64,000 bases of DNA from Hirundichthys speculiger. Lineage: Eukaryota; Chordata; Actinopteri; Beloniformes; Exocoetidae. Both the position numbers and the translations under genes were made by a program. A model generated the notes under the pieces. That model was given only the letters and a program-made list of their open reading frames with translations, was not told the origin of the DNA and ran no database searches. The stretch spans positions 397,001-461,000 of the forward strand of contig JAGFBZ010000745.1 in the NCBI GenBank assembly GCA_018398805.1, in the 5' to 3' direction. Shown here piece by piece: positions 42,581 through 53,985 of this stretch (position 1 is its first letter; each line of letters begins with the position of its first letter).

Positions 42581-44515
42581 GAGAAGAAAGTCCAAATGTT
42601 AAGAATAAAGTCGAAATGTCGAGAATAAAGTCGAAATATTGAGAATAAAGTCCAAATGTCGAGAATAAAGTCGAAATATTGAGAATAAAGATGAAATGTC
42701 GAGAATAAAGTCCAAATGTCGAGAATAAAGTCGAAATATTGAGAATAAAGATGAAATGTCGAGAATAAAGTCCAAATGTCGAGAATGAAGTCGAAATATT
42801 GAGAATAAAGATGAAATGTCGAGAATAAAGACGAAATGTCGAGAATGAAGTCGAAATATTGAGAATAAAGACGAAATGTCGAGAATAAAGACGAAATGTC
42901 GAGAATAAAGTCCAAATGTCGAGAATAAAGACGAAATGTCGAGAATAAAGTCGAAATGTCGAGAATAAAGTTGAAATATTGAGAATAAAGACAAAATGGT
43001 GACAATAAAGTCAAAATGTTAAGAATAAAAACGAAATGTCGAGAACAAAGTCGAAATGTTGAGAATAAAGTCGAAATGTTGAGAATAAAGACGAAATGTC
43101 GAGAATAAAGAAGAAATGTCAAGAATAAAGTCGAAATGTCGAGAACAAATTCAAAATGTTGAGAATAAAGTCGAAATGTTGAGAAATAGGGATGTCCCGA
43201 TCACGTTTTTTGGGTCCCGATCTGATTCCGATCTTTTAATTTTGATGATCGGCCGATTTCCGATTTTTCCCGATCCGATTTCACTTCTTTTGAGTAGGCA
43301 AACAGAGTTTAATTTCCTATGAATTTTATTTCCTGTGTACATTAATAAATAGGCCTGCATCCAAGCTGAGATTAATAGCTTTTATCATCTCATAAAATAA
43401 ACAATAACTTATTTAAACACTCTTCTTTCTTTCTTTTTTGTTTGGGAGAATTATTATAAAACACATTTAGTTACAGAACAGTGACTGTTCAACAGTCTCA
43501 GTACTAAAGAACAAAGCACTTCCATTTAAATAGCAGCAGGTGAACTTGGCTAGCAGTTTAAGGCAATGAAAACACTAGCAGAAGTCTTTGCAATCAATGA
43601 AATCACATCAGAATAACAATAACATAAAATATTAACTCTAACTCTTAATTAAATAAGACCCGCTGCACATGTTCGCGCACCTTTGTGTCCTTTGTCGTTC
43701 ATGTAATGACGGGAACGAGGCTCGAGGTAATTAATGAGCCGGTTAAATGCCTTGTATTCCACAAACTCCGTGTCCTCGGTAATACATTCCGCGAATTAGC
43801 TCGGTGATTTTTCGGTGTCCTTTAGCTCGGTTTAGCTCGGTTTAGCTCGGTGTCTTTCTTTTAAAAGTTTCACAGAGCGTTTGCTGCCGAAGCAGGTGCC
43901 GACGGCACCACGGCACCTGACAGAAGGCTGCGGTGATCGGTGCTGCGTGCTTTTTTAAGTGTCTGATTAAATTGGTGGTGTTGTAAACTCTCTTCTTACT
44001 TACCCCTCATGATATATCAGCCTTCCACACGTTTCAAGTCGCAGTCGAAGCGTCGGTCTTTGTAATTTTATAGTGCTGCCACACTGCTGATATTTTTGCT
44101 AAAGTTTATCCTGACGCCGCCGGTCTTGAAACTTTTAAGGTGGATACGAAGACAGCGCTGCTGGGAAACCTCATTTCAGTGCAAATTATTAAATGTATAT
44201 AGTTTAAAAAAATATTTTTGTTTGTGTAATATGGTTACTTTATTAATTTGTGTTAATCAGGATCACTTTTTGAGGAAAAAAATTATGAAAAAAAGATCGG
44301 CGTGTTATAATAAGGTTGATCGGCCGATCCGATCCACCTTCAATTTTTAAGATCGAAGGCCGATCCGATCAGGGGATCGGGATCGGGACATCCCTATTGA
44401 GAATAAAGTCAAAATGTCGAGAACAAAGTCGAAATGTTGAGAATAAAAACGAAATGTCGAGAACAAAGTCGAAATGTTGAGAATAAAGTCGAAATGTTGA
44501 GAATAAAGTCAAAAT
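42581..44515. repeat. 20-bp minisatellite, interrupted by a hAT element
   Basis: Unit GAGAATAAAGTCGAAATGTC, about 30 copies at 42581-43186 and six more at 44397-44515, with A/T variants that recur every 60 bp (a three-unit higher-order pattern). The interruption at 43187-44396 is a hAT element. Period 20 gives open frames through 60-bp multiples (131-181 codons on the minus strand), which are artefacts. Confidence 0.95.
43187..44396. mobile_element. hAT-like element with TAGGGATGTCCCGATC ends
   Basis: TAGGGATGTCCCGATC is mirrored by GATCGGGACATCCCTA. Subterminal blocks are rich in CGATC/GATCGG. The flanks TTGAGAAA and TTGAGAAT agree at 7 of 8, but the target is a repeat with TTGAGAAT, so that is weaker evidence than usual. 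Contains a triple 'gctcggttta' repeat at 43825-43850. No transposase recognised. Confidence 0.85.
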
Positions 44516-44729
44516 GCAGTTTCCAGAATTCAAGAATCGGTATAATTTCTTTTCCTGAAAAGGCGCAATTTCTGACACAATCTCTTCAAAGTACAAATAC
44601 TTATTATAATAATGTGTCTATGTGATAAAAGCACATAGACACAGGTGGTCTCTGGCTCCTGTTTCGGATTTTGATTTTCGTGGGGGAGCGCCGGTCCCCA
44701 TTAACCGTGAAAAATAAGGGATCACTGTA

Positions 44730-46301
44730 GTTATTTATTTGCTTTAATCTGATGCTCATGCCCCAAAAAAAGGACTTGTGTTGTGAAAAACAGTCAGACA
44801 GAAATAATTGTCCTGAATCACAATTCAAAAATGTAATCTTACAGAATGTACAAGTAAAAACGTATTTGAACACAGCGTATTTGGCTTGATTGTAGAAGAA
44901 GAGCAGAGTTCTGAGCTGTGTGAGTTTGTGACAAGTGTGGTCTCTGCTTATACTGTGTGGACCTCTGAGTGTGTTTCTGTCAAAATTCCTCTCCATCTCA
45001 GTAAACCTCCGTAATTACATTCCAACAGAGGGAGGAATTAAACCCAGTTTCATCTACGGGGATGATGAATATGACAGCACACTGTTATATAGACTTCATA
45101 TCTGCAGACAAACACACATAAATCTCTGCCTGTGATGGCACTGCTCTGAAGGCTGTGTAATTAAACATTGTTATATGAGAAAGTGAATTAATCCATAGTG
45201 TGTGAATGTGTCATCAGGATACGGTTGATGGCAGGTTCTGTTAGGGAGCAGATGATTTAGCCGACGATGTTGGTCACATAAAAGCTGGAGGGACTCAGTC
45301 GACAGCCAGCAGAAATGGAGTGTAATTTTCCAGGTTTCTAAATGATGCCATTTTTTTCATTTTCTGGGATGAGTGTCATATTGATGGAGCTTAGAAGTCT
45401 GCAGAGGAAATGACTGAATGCAGAAAGTTCCAGAGTAAAGGCAAAACAAAGACGCTTTGATGGCTCTGGGCATTTCAGAGTCGCCGAATTTAAGTTACTT
45501 GCTTCTTGGGAATGTAATTTTCTGTCGCGACTGACGGTAATAATTAACCGTAACGCTGATATAACCCTGGTTTAAGTGATTAGCAGGAATTAAGACCCGA
45601 CCCCAGTCCTTGCTGTTGGAGCAACACTTGTAGCTCAAACCATCAACTGTGTTGAATCTATTCAGTTATTTAATTGGACCAGTCGACCTCCTTCGATGAC
45701 TCCACTCAAGCAGACTATTCTGGATTTGGAAATGTCTTCTTCTTTGACTTTGTCTCTTCTGCTCTTGTCAGTTGCCTTGTCGCTCTTGTCAGACCAAACA
45801 GGGGGACGATATCGTGACAAAGTTCAGGCGTCAACTCCCGGCAGAAGAGAGAACAAAGTCCACCTCTTCACCTCCACTCTCTGAATGGTTGGAGGTCAAA
45901 TGAGGAATCCGTGACAGCTCCAGATATCAAAAGAGTGGATGAATAATTCAAAGTATTCACTGACGTCACAGCTTGCTCGTACAGCGCCGGTTCTTCATTT
46001 ATTCTGACCCAGTTGTGGGTTCAGAAGTGGATAAAAATCATCAAATAACGACGCCCCAAACTGCATCAGAGGGCAAAAGGAAAAAAAGCGGGAGTACGTC
46101 CAATCTTGATCTCGTTGTGTGAAAATCTGTCGCAGCCGTCGGAATCAACCAGTCACTTGCGTGACGTGTCGTAGCCCAACATCTGCGCCTAAACTTTGAA
46201 GGGAATGAAGACCTGCAAGTCTCTGAGGGCTTGTGATCAGTCCGGATAGAGGATCGGGGCCACGTTCAATCAGCAGCAAATGAGGGGAAGTTCGTGATCC
46301 G
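44730..46301. other. Intergenic, repeat-poor sequence
   Basis: No transposon termini or exons recognised. Confidence 0.5.
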
Positions 46302-46341
46302 ATTGACCTTTCGGTAAGCGCTGCCTCCTTCCTAGTTACTT

Positions 46342-46610
46342 AATTCAATTTTTATTTATATAGCGTCTGTTACAATGACAATTGTCTCTAGGCGCTTTAC
46401 AGAGACCCAGAGCATGACCCCCGAGCAAATATCATCAACTAAGATTATATAATTAAATCCAATCGATAATGGCAGGTAAAAAACTCCCACGTAGGGAGAA
46501 AAAAAAACCTTTATACCAAACAGTGGCAAGGAAAAACTCCACTTTAAGAGGAAGAAACCTTGAGCAGGACCTGGCTCATATGGGGGGACCTTCCTGCCGA
46601 AGGCCAGCCA
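46342..46610 (+). mobile_element. Common fish repeat inserted in the palindrome arm
   Basis: It begins 'taattcaatttttatttata' and 'tagcgtctgttacaatgaca', includes 'ctaggcgctttacagagacc' and 'actttaagaggaagaaacct', and ends near 'cgaaggccagcc'. I recognise these phrases from a very abundant teleost repeat but cannot name its class. The arm sequence resumes with 'tgttgctagg', so the insertion point is clean, with at most ACT duplicated. Confidence 0.65.
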
Positions 46611-46714
46611 ACTGTTGCTAGGTTGGCCAAACTTGCTGCTCCTGCATTAAGGACTGTGTTAATTCGCTATTTTTCCGATGTGTATCAGTGTTAATATTAT
46701 ACTATAATAACTCC

Positions 46715-46906
46715 ATGGTGAAATATTGCTGCTGGGGACCTGCAACAGTGACTCGAGGTGTCCAGAACATTTGGAGGGACATTTTTATTCTCTTTCCCAA
46801 GATAAAACAAATGCTGGAAAAATGCAGCTGTAGGTTAAGTTGTGTCCGTCCACAGAAGAAACTGAATGTGGGGAAAGTTACAAAACACACCTACATTTAC
46901 TCCAAG
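46715..46906 (+). pseudogene. Decayed THAP first exon, single-arm copy
   Basis: Same layout as 5089-5279: M-V-K-Y-C-C-W-G, the shared one-base loss, then L-N-V-G-K-V-T-K-H-T-Y-I-Y-S-K before the donor. In the open frame it reads as an 82-codon peptide only because the shift bypasses stops. Confidence 0.6.
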
Positions 46907-47003
46907 GTACGTTTACTTTGTTTATTAGATGATTGATTTAACCACCATTTAGTAAAAGTAATAATATGATTTAGCAGCAGGGAGGGTGATGAGTGAAAAC
47001 ATA

Positions 47004-48119
47004 CCGAAATGTCAATTGTCTCTAAAGTCCCCCCAAAAGTGTTTCATCAATGCATTTATCCAGATGTTCTAGAGTCACTGTCATCTGGAACATCAGGAGA
47101 AGCTAGTGGTGTTCATCGATGGTGAATTTACCAATCTCTCTCTTCACAAAAATTATGACGAAATGATCAGAACACATGTAGAATAATCCATTAAGAATAC
47201 TCACACACTCCATGTTTCTCATCAACATCTGCTGCCTTCTTTTTAGGGACGCCGCAGAAACGTCGTCCCACTGATGGATCCCATCTGTTCTTGCATGTCT
47301 GTGGCACCTCAGTGACCTTAAAGGCCATTTCAGCCTCAAAACACTCGGTTCGGTGCAGAATCTACGTAAGACTCTCACCGCGTGGGCACGTTGTTCAGGA
47401 ATAAACCGCTCGACCCTCAAAACGGCGGATGCCTTGTGGTGGCACGTGAACGTCTTCTATCTGTAGAAGTCCCGCGCTGTGAGTGGGTTGGTGGAAGAAA
47501 AACAGACTGTGAAACAGCTTTGTATATTTACGTGAATAATATTTTATCGACGGCGCGAGACGATAACGTTCCCGCTGCACCTCTGAAGCCCACTCGTTCC
47601 TCAAATATTCTTTGATACCAGTCAGCGCTAAAGTCTGCTTTAAGAACAGATTCACATTTTTCCACATCTTAAAATGATGCCGCTGTTCTACGTGCATTAA
47701 AGAGTCACTGGTGATTGCAATACCTCTTTTTTTATCCCTGCTGGGCTGCATAGATCTTTTCTAGCAGCTCATGTGTTGTACGTGATAAAGGACTAAAAAT
47801 CTTTGTTGAAAAGTTCAACCGAAGCCAATATGAAATCTCAGTTTGCTGAAGAACTTTTGCTTCCTCTGGCAGTGTTTGCCCACTGAGCTGCTGTGCAGAA
47901 ATAGCAACACAAAGAGGGGTTTTTTTTTTCCCTTTTACTAAAAAGACTGGTGTCTTTGTAAGATAAAGTTAATTGGCGAATATAAATTGTTGGATTTTCA
48001 TACAACCCTTTGCTTAACTTTAGAATACACTTTCACCTACCGGCAAAGAATCTGGATTTTACTTTTTTCTTGTTGTTTGGGGGGATAATCTGTAGAAAAT
48101 ATGAACTTTTTATGAAAGG
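47004..48119. other. Intergenic sequence
   Basis: Two minus-strand frames (47103-47420, 105 codons; 47395-47751, 118 codons) and one plus frame overlap; none has a domain I recognise. Confidence 0.4.
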
Positions 48120-48560
48120 TTTAAAATGAAAACAGCTGGCCCAACGTGGTTAGATGATTGTCATAAATCAGGCTCCCTCCGATCGCCACCAGGGGGACCC
48201 TTCAGTGCCAACCAGTGCCCTTGGACTACGTCTCCCATAATCCTTTGCCTGGGACTAATCACTAGCCATCCTGTAAGTCTTGTTCTGGTTAGCGTGACAT
48301 TACTCAGTGTTCTTCCCTGGTTGTTGTCTCTTCTCTTCATCTCCTTGACACACTTTCTCCCCGGATCTTCGACCTGCTCTCCGTCTGACCTAACCTCTCA
48401 GCGTGGACTTTGTTTACGAGGTTTCCCAGCCTACGCCGTGCCCGATGGTGTTGTCTCAACCTTGCTTGTTGAACTCGAGTTGATCCTCATCAAAGCTGCG
48501 CGCGGATCCCTGCGCCAAGGACTCCTCGTTATGATGATTTAAAGCCGTTTTCCGTTAGAG
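48120..48560 (+). other. Pyrimidine-rich LTR-like or promoter-like segment
   Basis: It includes 'ggactacgtctcccataatc' at 48225-48244, close to the ACTACA-TTCCCA promoter motif bound by ZNF143-type factors, and a C/T-rich run resembling fish LTR leaders ('tctcagcgtggactttg', 'cccagcctacgccgtgcccg'). A 138-codon frame (48126-48542) crosses it; its Leu/Ser/Pro bias comes from the pyrimidine content. No element ends found. Confidence 0.25.
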
Positions 48561-48728
48561 CCGTTGGATCCTGTGGTAGTTTCTTCCAGACACACTCAGT
48601 CATAAATTGATTCAGCGTTTCTCATGAAAAACATGTTAATGTTGGAAACTGTTCACATCTGGATTCTGGTATCAACAGGTATGAACTTTAAGTATCTAAA
48701 AAAAAAAATCTAATAACATAAAAAACTA

Positions 48729-49868
48729 GGGCTGGGTAATGATTAAAATTTTTAATCGTGATTAATCGCATTATTTCCCTGATTAATCACGATTAATCGC
48801 ATTGTATATACAGAAACCAAATAATGAATTCAAAAGTTGTGTAAAGGTCACTTTTATTTAAATGTTCTGCTGCCATATGAACTAAAGTGTCATAACATTT
48901 GTTGTTCAAAGACTTTTAACATCAGCACTTGTCAGTAACACATATTTAGTGTAAATCGCATCTTAAAAAATGTCAAATAAAATAAAGCTTATTGCCACTG
49001 ACAGGGCATTAATGTCATCCTGTTTTTGTAAAAAAATTTAAAAAAAAAATCTATAAACAAAATCCAACAAAATGATTGTGTCTCAGCACAATCAGAACAT
49101 TAAAACAGGTAATTTCTGAGGTAACAGCAGAAACTTTTAACGGGGAGTTCAACTTGTCAGTTGTTACAAATAACCTTGTTTCTGTTGAATCCTCCGTCTG
49201 GGAGAACTTTAAAATGAAAATGTCCATGTTAAAGTTCAGTAACTTTACCAATCTGTGTATCAGTCATTTTTTCCATTTTTAATTGTCAATCAAAAAAAAA
49301 ATAAATAAATAAAAAGTGACATTTTATTAAATTTTTCGTGTTTTAGTCTAACACAAGAAAAAAAACGAGAAAAAAATGCTTGTTTTTTTTTATATTTAAA
49401 AAATATGAAATTAAAAAACGGGCCACAGAACTGAATTTGTTTTATAATCGAGGACTGGACTTTCTGTTGTCATTACACATCTGTGCCACTAGATGGAGCC
49501 GCACTGCAGTAACCAGCTAGAGAACAGCAGGACAGTGAACACATGGAGCAGACCTGATAGAACATGGAGGAATGACGACAAAGTTTTCTTGTTTTTTTAT
49601 TTTAGACAGAATTGTTAATATTGCTACCTGAGTTGCTACTGAACTGTAAAGTTCACGGATTTTTACCGTTCTCCATGTCTGTTTTTGCTTTACCTTATGT
49701 TTACCTGCCAATTCTCTTCCGGTTCCGCAGCAGCCAGTAACAGACTTTTCAAAATAAAAGCATGTGAGCAACATCCATCAATCCGCGATAAAATAAATGT
49801 TGGCTTTAATAAATTAATGAGTTGATGCAATGATAACGCGCTAACTTGCGCTATCGTTCCGCGATCAT
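48729..49868 (-). mobile_element. Dispersed DNA element, uninterrupted copy B
   Basis: Reverse complement of 1588-2040 joined to 4013-4681, with no insertion. The junction region 49375-49430 shows the pre-insertion sequence 'cccgttttttaatttcatat' (reverse strand). The terminus at 48729 reads AGGGCTGGGTAATG. A 66-codon frame (49051-49251) equals most of the 80-codon frame of copy A. Confidence 0.8.
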
Positions 49869-49877
49869 GTATCCACT

Positions 49878-50295
49878 CATTTCGCTTTAAATTAATTCCG
49901 GTCTTTCTGTGCATGCTCGTTCTCTTGCTCGTCTGTCGCCATGACGCTTATATTCCGCGCTGGGCTTGTTTTCGAAAGAAAATCATCGACATGATGTTGT
50001 CGTGCTGCTGCTTCAAAAATAAAATCAAACAAATCCAAAAAGGATGCTAATATAGTAGTCCTCCATGTTGTTGCTAATCGAGTAAGTTTGTTTTCTTCCG
50101 GTAGACGTAAATACGTAAAGACGCCCCCCCCCATCCAATCAGAACCCTTCCCAACCCCCAGACCTTAAGCGGAATTGGATAAAGCCAATCAAACGTGTTT
50201 TCCATGTAAACCTCAATTCGGAATTACTATTTCCATGTAAACTCGAGGGAAAACAGTTTTAATTCCAAATTAAAAAACATCATGTAACCGTGGCC
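49878..50295 (+). mobile_element. AATTCCGAATT-rich element, 5'-truncated copy
   Basis: Matches 14080-14506 closely from 'gaaattaattccggtctttc' to 'catgtaaccgtggcc'. The 5' 200 bp is absent and the break coincides with the end of copy B at about 49870. Confidence 0.8.
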
Positions 50296-50723
50296 TATAA
50301 ATAGGAATAAATAAAACTAGAATAAGAAAAAGGGTACAACCCAATAATGTCTGTGTGTCATACTCGACTCAGAGTTGAAAGCTGCAGAGAAAAGTAATGT
50401 TTTTAACAGCGATCTGAACGTGTCTGAAGTCTCTACAGTGCAAATATGAAAAAGCTCCAGTTCTTCCACCTCTGTGCTCCATCACCTCTGTGTTAATTTA
50501 GATCCTGGACTCTCCGGGAGCAACTGGTCGGTTGACTCCAGTGCTCCTACGGATGAATGCATGTGCCCAGGTTTCACTCATGAGGTGAGGACCTCATTTG
50601 TTTCACGTCTTAGTGAAACACACGAGGGTGAAGAGAGCACCTCCGCACACGTAAAAATGTTGAATTTTAGAGCTCAGGCGTGTTTCAAGGTTAACTTGGT
50701 GTTAAAATAAGCGTTAATAAACC
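50296..50723. other. Intergenic sequence, nothing recognised
   Basis: No termini or exons recognised. Confidence 0.5.
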
Positions 50724-50882
50724 GTAGTAAAGAAACCGCTGCTATTGTGCTATTTTTGGCTCGTAATTAGCGGCTAACACGCTAACAACAACAGAAGAAA
50801 CAGTCCGGTTTTCTCTGCATGGAACAAGCACTTTATTCTGGCACTGCAGGAACTTGTAACATCACACAGGTTGTATTGTTGT
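50724..50882 (-). mobile_element. Internal fragment of the Tigger-like element
   Basis: Reverse complement of part of 42200-42390, with 'cagtccggttttctctgcat' and 'gtaacatcacacaggttgta'. It ends at the start of the GTTCA-rich element, suggesting that element inserted here. Confidence 0.75.
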
Positions 50883-52075
50883 CAGTGTTCTCCCTGAACG
50901 CGTTCATTGAACGAAAGTTCACCAACTAGTTCATATTTTTCGCGAACATGAACTGAGCACGCTCTCTTTCTCCTTCACCAGCGGGGGGCGTGAACGAGTT
51001 CATTTGGGCAGTTGTGAACGACGCTCTTTCAAAGTTCACGCACGATCAAAACTGTTCCAGGTTTCCAGTGAACCCCATTTAAAATCCACCACAAACGAGC
51101 CTGAAATGTATCTGAGGAAATCAATCAAACATGGAAACGCGTCTGTCGCTGCTGTCACACTAACAATTACGTCATCAAACGTTTAAAACAAGCATGGAGG
51201 AAGATGAAAGCTACAGTTACCCAGAGCTGGAGGAGACCCGCGACTGCTGGGGGGGATTAAAATATTGAAATGGGGGAAAAAACATTTGCACCTTAAGGAC
51301 CTGTTTTTGTCTTATAATAAAGACCATTTGGCAGCAGGTTTTTCCTCATATTTTTAATCTACTGTAGAGCAGTCATTCCCAAAATGTGGACCCCCTGGTG
51401 GGCCGTCGTGGTACTGCAGGTGGGCCGTGAGAGGTCATTAAAATTAAACAAATGTGTTTTAAATCCTCAGTTTTTTTAAAATATGTTTTTAATTACTGTA
51501 AAATATTCATGACATGATTAAAAAAATCATTAAGAAGTAATAAAACAAACCAGTTAAGTGTTATTCTACTGTCATCTTAACTTAATATGACAAGTGTCAC
51601 CTTATTTGTTGACCCCTTACATTAATATCAGATCATGGTTCCTGGTCCTGTATGTTGATCACAGTTGTGGTTAAAGGTTTCGGTGGGCTGTGGAGATTTT
51701 TCACATTTCAAATTGGGCCTTGGTATTCTGAAGTTTGGGAATGGCTGCTGTAGAGAGAAGCTGAAACGGAAATGACAGTTTTACATGGGCTGTTCCTTCA
51801 ATGCTAATGTGAACCCTGGTTGGTTCAGGATTCAGAATTGGACCAATAGTTTGACAGTTAAAATGGATAAAATAATTGCCGTTTGTGGTGGTGTAGTATA
51901 TGGGCAGTGGTAATCATTTTGACAAATAATTGCTTGCAGCAACATTAAAAGATGATTTTAAAAAAATGAACTATTTAGTTCATTTTTTGAAATGGTGAAC
52001 TGAACTAGTTCATTTAAATTTCTGTGAACTATGAACTTAACTAGTTCGTGTAGAAAGTGAACTTACCCAACGCTG
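50883..52075. mobile_element. AACTAGTTCA-rich DNA element holding a hAT copy
   Basis: The left end CAGTGTTCTCCCTGAACG and right end (reverse complement) CAGCGTTGGGTAAGTTCAC frame subterminal blocks rich in GAACTAGTTCA on both sides. Termini are similar but imperfect and no target duplication was confirmed. The hAT at 51370-51747 is inside. Confidence 0.65.
51370..51747 (+). mobile_element. hAT non-autonomous element, family 1, copy 3
   Basis: The 8-bp duplication CTGTAGAG is perfect at 51362-51369 and 51748-51755. The ends are CAGTCATTCCCAAAATGTGG and (reverse complement) CAGCCATTCCCAAACTTCAG. At 378 bp it is the longest member with both ends here; the copies of 261 and 300 bp are internal deletions of it or vice versa. 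Confidence 0.93.
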
Positions 52076-52642
52076 GGTTAATGTAAGTCCATGCAACATC
52101 CTCTGAAGTCATGGATACGTGTGTGTGTGTGTGTTTCTGTATTTCTTCATATACGTGCAGAATTTTCTTTCAGCAGACTCGAGACCTATGGGAGCCAATT
52201 AGAGTGTAATGGTGGAGATGACAAAAGAGACCCGGTTTGGTTCAGCCCACCCATCTCTCCCTTCCCCCCCAACTGGCTTGATGGCCAAACAGAAGTTTAA
52301 TAAGAGAGGTGTCTGGCACTCTCATCTCTCCTCAGACGGACAGGAAGCCCTGTGGTCACAGAGTTTGGGTTTAGATGAGGTCACTGCCCCCGTGGGCTCA
52401 GCTGGAAGAAAGACGACAGTGAAATAAATGGACAAGAGAGCGGAGAGGAGGGGAACCGGTTACCGGGAAGAAGCCTCGCGTGTGTCTCAGAGATGTTATA
52501 TAACAGAATATGGGATTAGACGGCAGATCAAATGAGTCCTGTATGGCTGCGAGCCAGACCGTCCTCTCCTGTGGGGAAATGTCACAGACAAGGTTCCTTT
52601 TTCCACTTTCCCTCCGTGAACCGATGACGTACGACACAGATT
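52076..52642. other. Intergenic sequence with a short GT run
   Basis: (GT)n at about 52120-52134. Nothing else recognised. Confidence 0.5.
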
Positions 52643-52811
52643 ATCAACACCAAGGTTATCATCGTTAACGAAAACAAACGAAATAACGAAAACTAGAACT
52701 GAAAAAACATTTTCATTAACTGAAATAAAATAAAAACGAGTTTAAAAAAAAAAAAGATACCTAACTGAAACTGTATTATGTGTTTATAAAACAAACTAAA
52801 ATTAGCTAGAG

Positions 52812-53217
52812 CAGTCCCCCACACTTCGCGGTCTCAGCTGTCACGGTCTCAGTACATTGCAGAAGTTTCAAAAATATTCATAGAAAAACTATTTCGAAAG
52901 AAATTTTGAAAAAAATTCAAATGAAGCGCGCGAGGCCCCATGAACAAATATTGAGGCCTGTGATTGGCTGCTATGACGGGCGTTACTGTCCCGTCGGTTG
53001 TCTGTACGCTGATTGGCTGACACGCGTCCCCGCATCTCCCATCTCTTGTTCTCGTCAGCTGCGCACAGAGGAGAGATCGTCAAAGTGAATGTATCTTCGT
53101 AGATTTTACGGACGCCGTACATGTATACTGTATGTACATATACATCCACATCACAGTTTTCACCATTCGCGGGGGGGGTCACAGCTCCCATTAACCACGA
53201 AGTGTGGGGGATTACTG
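52812..53217. mobile_element. Tigger-like MITE with CAGTCCCCCACACTTCGCGG ends
   Basis: The ends CAGTCCCCCACACTTCGCGG and (reverse complement) CAGTAATCCCCCACACTTCG are inverted. TA lies directly after the right end and three bases before the left end. Copy A shows the uninterrupted target 'aactataataatg' at 17589-17602. Related in style to the CAGTGATCCCT family. Confidence 0.8.
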
Positions 53218-53342
53218 TATAATAATGTCAAGAACGTCCTTCGTTTTCATGTTTGTAATTTTTTTTCTCATAAACGTTTGAAATCTATTAACTTTGCTCC
53301 TCCGTACAACAACAACTGAGAAAAAAAAAAAAAAAGTGATCA

Positions 53343-53550
53343 GCAGTGATGGCTGCAGCAAAAGTTGGGAGAAAGCGTCTCAGTCCTATTTGGGATTTCT
53401 TTGACTATGACTGTGTTAACGATAAAAATAAGTGTCTTGTTGTAGAAGCAGGTGATACAATGTGTGGAATACTTCTGAAGGAGAAAAAAACCCACAAATC
53501 TGAAAGTCCATTTGAAAAGCTCACACAAGAAGGCTAACCAAGACTAGCTT
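53343..53550 (+). pseudogene. BED-type zinc-finger fragment, copy B
   Basis: Differs from 17706-17922 by only a few codons (A-A-K for V-A-K, V-N-D for V-K-D, H-K-S for H-E-S in the shifted frame) and keeps the identical frameshift at the A-run. The final codons are cut by the LINE insertion at 53550. Non-functional. Confidence 0.7.
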
Positions 53551-53985
53551 CAATATTTTACTCCCGGAAAACTGCACATTTGCACTACTGACCTCACTTT
53601 ACATATGTATATATTTGAAACATATGTATATATTTGAAACCTCTTGCCTTCTTACTTTTACTTTTGAAAAAACGGCCACATATTTATATCTTGTTTATTG
53701 TTTATTATATGCCACGCACTGACATGGGAGAAGCTCTCCAATCTCGTTGTACGCCACTGTATAATGACAATAAAGGGCATTCTGATTCTGATTCTGATTC
53801 TGGATAAGCTAGTCTAAGCTAGCCCCCTGGAAAGAAGGCTAACCAAGACTAGCTGGATAAGCTAGCCTAAGCTAGCCCCCTGGAAAGAAGGCTAACCAAG
53901 ACTAGCTGGATAAGCTAGTCTAAGCTAGCCCCCTGGAAAGAAGGCTAACCAAGACTAGCTGGATAAGCTAGCCCCCTGGAAAGAG
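53530..53985 (+). repeat. 53-bp tandem array, copy B, interrupted
   Basis: About four units of the 17898-18217 repeat, the first split by the LINE tail and the last shortened. Unit number differs from copy A (six), so the array has changed length since divergence. Confidence 0.9.
53550..53801 (+). mobile_element. LINE 3' tail inserted in the 53-bp array
   Basis: 252 bp ending 'ctgtataatgacaataaagg' then (GATTCT)n. The array text resumes at the exact next base (AGCT|GGATAAG), so no target duplication is visible. Terminal short tandem repeats with few or no duplications are usual for L2/CR1-type elements. Confidence 0.8.

Larger units (their letters stand above)
42077..44727. mobile_element. 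Tigger/pogo-like element copy 1, with nested minisatellite and hAT
   Basis: The ends CAGTGATCCCTC and (reverse complement) CAGTGATCCCTTATTTTTC are flanked by TA on both sides (42075-42076, 44728-44729). CAGTSATCCCT termini with TA targets match the Tigger/pogo branch of Tc1-mariner. Comparison with 61658-62372 shows its own sequence breaks off near 42505 and resumes near 44677, so about 2.2 kb is later insertion or expansion. Non-coding. Confidence 0.8.
46302..47003 (+). mobile_element. THAP palindrome family, single-arm copy with an insertion
   Basis: It starts ATTGACCTTTCGGTAAGC and follows the left arm of 4949-6053 through the THAP exon (46715-46906, donor GTACGT) and the start of its intron. 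The right arm is missing. A foreign segment at about 46342-46610 interrupts the arm. Confidence 0.8.

Noticed and set aside
42577..43122. 181-codon minus-strand frame of Phe-Ile-Leu-Asp-Ile repeats
   Set aside because: Read-through of the 20-bp minisatellite in 60-bp multiples.
48126..48542. 138-codon frame as a membrane protein gene
   Set aside because: The hydrophobic run comes from pyrimidine-rich sequence; no start context, homologous motif or splice sites recognised.
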